Shown piece by piece: positions 62,206 to 64,000 of a stretch of DNA of 64,000 nucleotides. The DNA comes from Solenopsis invicta (lineage: Eukaryota; Arthropoda; Insecta; Hymenoptera; Formicidae): contig NC_052664.1 of NCBI RefSeq assembly GCF_016802725.1, positions 9,202,016 through 9,266,015 on the forward strand. Direction: 5' to 3'. Position 1 is the first letter of the stretch. Each line of letters starts with the position of its first letter. The notes under the pieces were generated by a model. That model did not search any database and was not told the origin of the DNA. It saw only the letters and a list, made by a program, of their open reading frames with translations. Position numbers and translations under genes: made by a program.

Positions 62206-64000
62206 AAAATTTTGTTAACAGTATAGTAGATGCGTTAGATGTAATGGCACCGAAAAAAAAATTTAGAATTCCAAAAGTATGGGAGGAGAAAAAATGGTAC
62301 TTAGATGAGATAAAAGAGGCTGCGGATAGGAGGGATAAAGCATATAGGAAAGCATTGTATGACGATACCGAACAAAATTAGTCACAGTATAAAATTGAAA
62401 GAAATGGAGTAGTAAAATTAATCAGGGAAAAAAAAAGAATATTACGAAAGTATGATAGATCTTAATAAAGAAAATCCTACGACTGTGTAGAAAACCTTGA
62501 AAGAAGTAATTAGAGGCGAGCAAGTAGGTATAAAAGAAATAGGTAATACAGATTTTGAGATCTTAGGCAATACCGAAGAGTGCAATATAGCCGATAAATT
62601 TAATTTATATTATATACAAAGTATTAATAGTATAGTAAACTCTATAAAGGCAGATAGATCTGGCAGTGATTTAATTGAATTTTGGATGAATAGAAATAAG
62701 AAAACTATACTATCAAGAACAAAGGAATTATGGAAAGTTTTGAAGTTGTTACACTAGAGCAGCTAGAAAAAATAGTTATGGGATTACCAAAAAAGAAAGG
62801 TACGGAAGAGGGAATAACTAATGATATATTGAAGATAGCTTTTTCCATAATAAAAGAAGAATTTGCAATTTTAATAAATAATTCTTTAAGAGAAGATCAC
62901 TGTCCGGAAAGTTGGAAAACCTCTACTATAATACCGATTCTAAAGATAGATAAAGCCAAAAAAGCGAGCGAATATAGGCTTATTAATATGTTACCAATAT
63001 ATGAAAAAGTGCTAGAATTAGTAGTAAAAGAACAACTTGAAACATATTTGGAAACAAACGGTATTATAACAAAACATCGGGCGGGATTTAGAAAATATTA
63101 TTCGTGTGAAACAGCGGATCAATCCGTCATAGACGAATGGAAATTAATAGTGAGCGAGGAAAAAATGGTAGGAGTTATCTTCATGGATCTTAAGAGAGCG
63201 TTTGAAACAATAGAGAAAGATTGTTAGAAAAAATGTATCAATACGGAATTAGAGGAATGACTTTAAAATGGTTCAAATCATACTTAAATAATAGGAAACA
63301 ACAGGTACAATTCAATCAGATATGGTCTAAATTATTGCCTACAGAATATGGAGTGCCACAAGGTTCAGTACTAGGACCTTTGCTATTTATATTATATATA
63401 AATGATATAATTGAAATCTGTCCAGAAGGGTGCAATATAAAAATGTTTGCAGATGACACGTTTATATATGTAAGTGGAGAAAGTAGTAGAGGTAAACATG
63501 AATATGGTTTTTAATGTAATCGAACATTGGATGAATATAAATAAGTTAAAAGTGAACACAGATAAATAAAATATACAAATATATGAACAAAATATATGAC
63601 AATTAGAAGTATTAGAAAAGAATTAAGAGGTATTACAGTCGTGAAGTGTCTGGATGGAATTGAAATAGAACGGGTAACAACTATGAAATATTTAGGTATA
63701 AATCTAGACGATAGACTTTGATGTCAAGACTACTGCGATTATATACTTAAGAAAATAGGGAAAAAGACTAGCTTTTTAAATAGAAAAGGTAACTTTGTAT
63801 TAGCATATACTAGATGTATTGTGTACAAGTCCATCATAGCACCTCATTATGAGTACTGTGCCACTCTATTAGTTGGGATGGGTGAAACGCAATTGAATAA
63901 AATTCAGATACCTCAAAACCATGCCATGAGAGTAATTTTACAGTGCAATAGATATACCAAAATTGAACACGTGCTACACGCCTTACAGTTCATGTCTGTA
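62206..64000 (+). pseudogene. Degenerate Jockey-like non-LTR retrotransposon (reverse transcriptase), cut by window end
   Basis: Broken frames in order: WEEKKWYLDEIKEAADRRDK (connector before the polymerase), LEKIVMGLPKKKGTEEGI, SWKTSTIIPILKIDKAKKAS, EYRLINMLPIYEKVLELVV, HRAGFRKYYSCETADQ, GVIFMDLKRAFETI (motif A), YGVPQGSVLGPLLFILYIND, KMFADDTFIYV (motif C, catalytic Asp pair intact), then MKYLGINLDDRL and KSIIAPHYEYCATLL. This is a reverse transcriptase palm and thumb of the Jockey/I type. Stops or frameshifts occur near 62381, 62490, 62757, 63224 and from 63514 onward. The endonuclease domain is absent upstream, so the copy is 5' truncated as usual for such elements. AT-rich codon use matches the region. 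Confidence 0.85.

Noticed and set aside
61995..62381. 128-codon Ser/Leu/Pro-rich frame
   Set aside because: The first two thirds is a CT tract; only the last part (WEEKKWYLDE...) belongs to the degenerate retroposon.
1..64000. CRISPR arrays, operons, prophage or riboswitch features
   Set aside because: Spliced genes and insect-type transposons show this is eukaryotic nuclear DNA. The repeated palindromes are irregularly spaced mobile elements, not arrays with spacers.

Overview
The window is a piece of an AT-rich animal nuclear genome, almost certainly an insect and most likely a hymenopteran (an ant-like genome). Genes have short exons with canonical GT-AG introns. The introns and intergenic DNA are packed with R1-like and Jockey-like retroposons, mariner and DD41D Tc1/mariner elements, a TTAA-flanked transposon, and a very large number of non-autonomous palindromic (MITE or foldback) elements. 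There is no sign of bacterial, plasmid or phage organisation. The species call is inference.

Three host genes can be read. (1) On the + strand, positions 2757 to 31134 hold eight exons that splice in perfect phase into the last 521 residues of an ephexin-type Rho guanine nucleotide exchange factor (DH, PH, then C-terminal SH3). Its 5' end lies upstream of the window or was not recognised. (2) On the - strand, 38707 to 32923 hold a complete four-exon p24/TMED gene (230 aa, TMED6-like), convergent with the GEF. (3) On the + strand from 45197, the first two coding exons of an SLC10 (bile-acid/sodium cotransporter, P3-like) gene are present. No further exon is visible in the following 18 kb, which is nested transposon DNA.

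Mobile DNA dominates the rest. The 6447-16160 GEF intron carries a degenerate R1-clade retroposon (-), a 1.6 kb foldback element and an apparently intact DD34D mariner (353 aa transposase, 31-bp terminal repeats with one mismatch, TA target duplication). The 20251-30916 intron, which splits the SH3 domain, carries a 1.7 kb foldback, a 2.7 kb TTAA-flanked transposon whose Mutator-like/Kolobok-type gene is broken only by one stop and one two-base slip, and a head-to-head dimer of a DD41D transposon. From about 38.9 to 61.7 kb there is a continuous nest of palindromic elements, in places four levels deep. A degenerate Jockey-like retroposon runs off the right edge.

The most unusual signal is in the 46.4-59.7 kb nest. 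Several unrelated palindromic families are each flanked by TGTACA (core GTAC), and consecutive copies abut with exactly one shared TGTACA between them. This forms chains of five or six elements, as if each new insertion used the target duplication made by the last. Other families in the same region leave either 3-bp or about 9-bp duplications, so insertion order can be worked out directly from the sequence.
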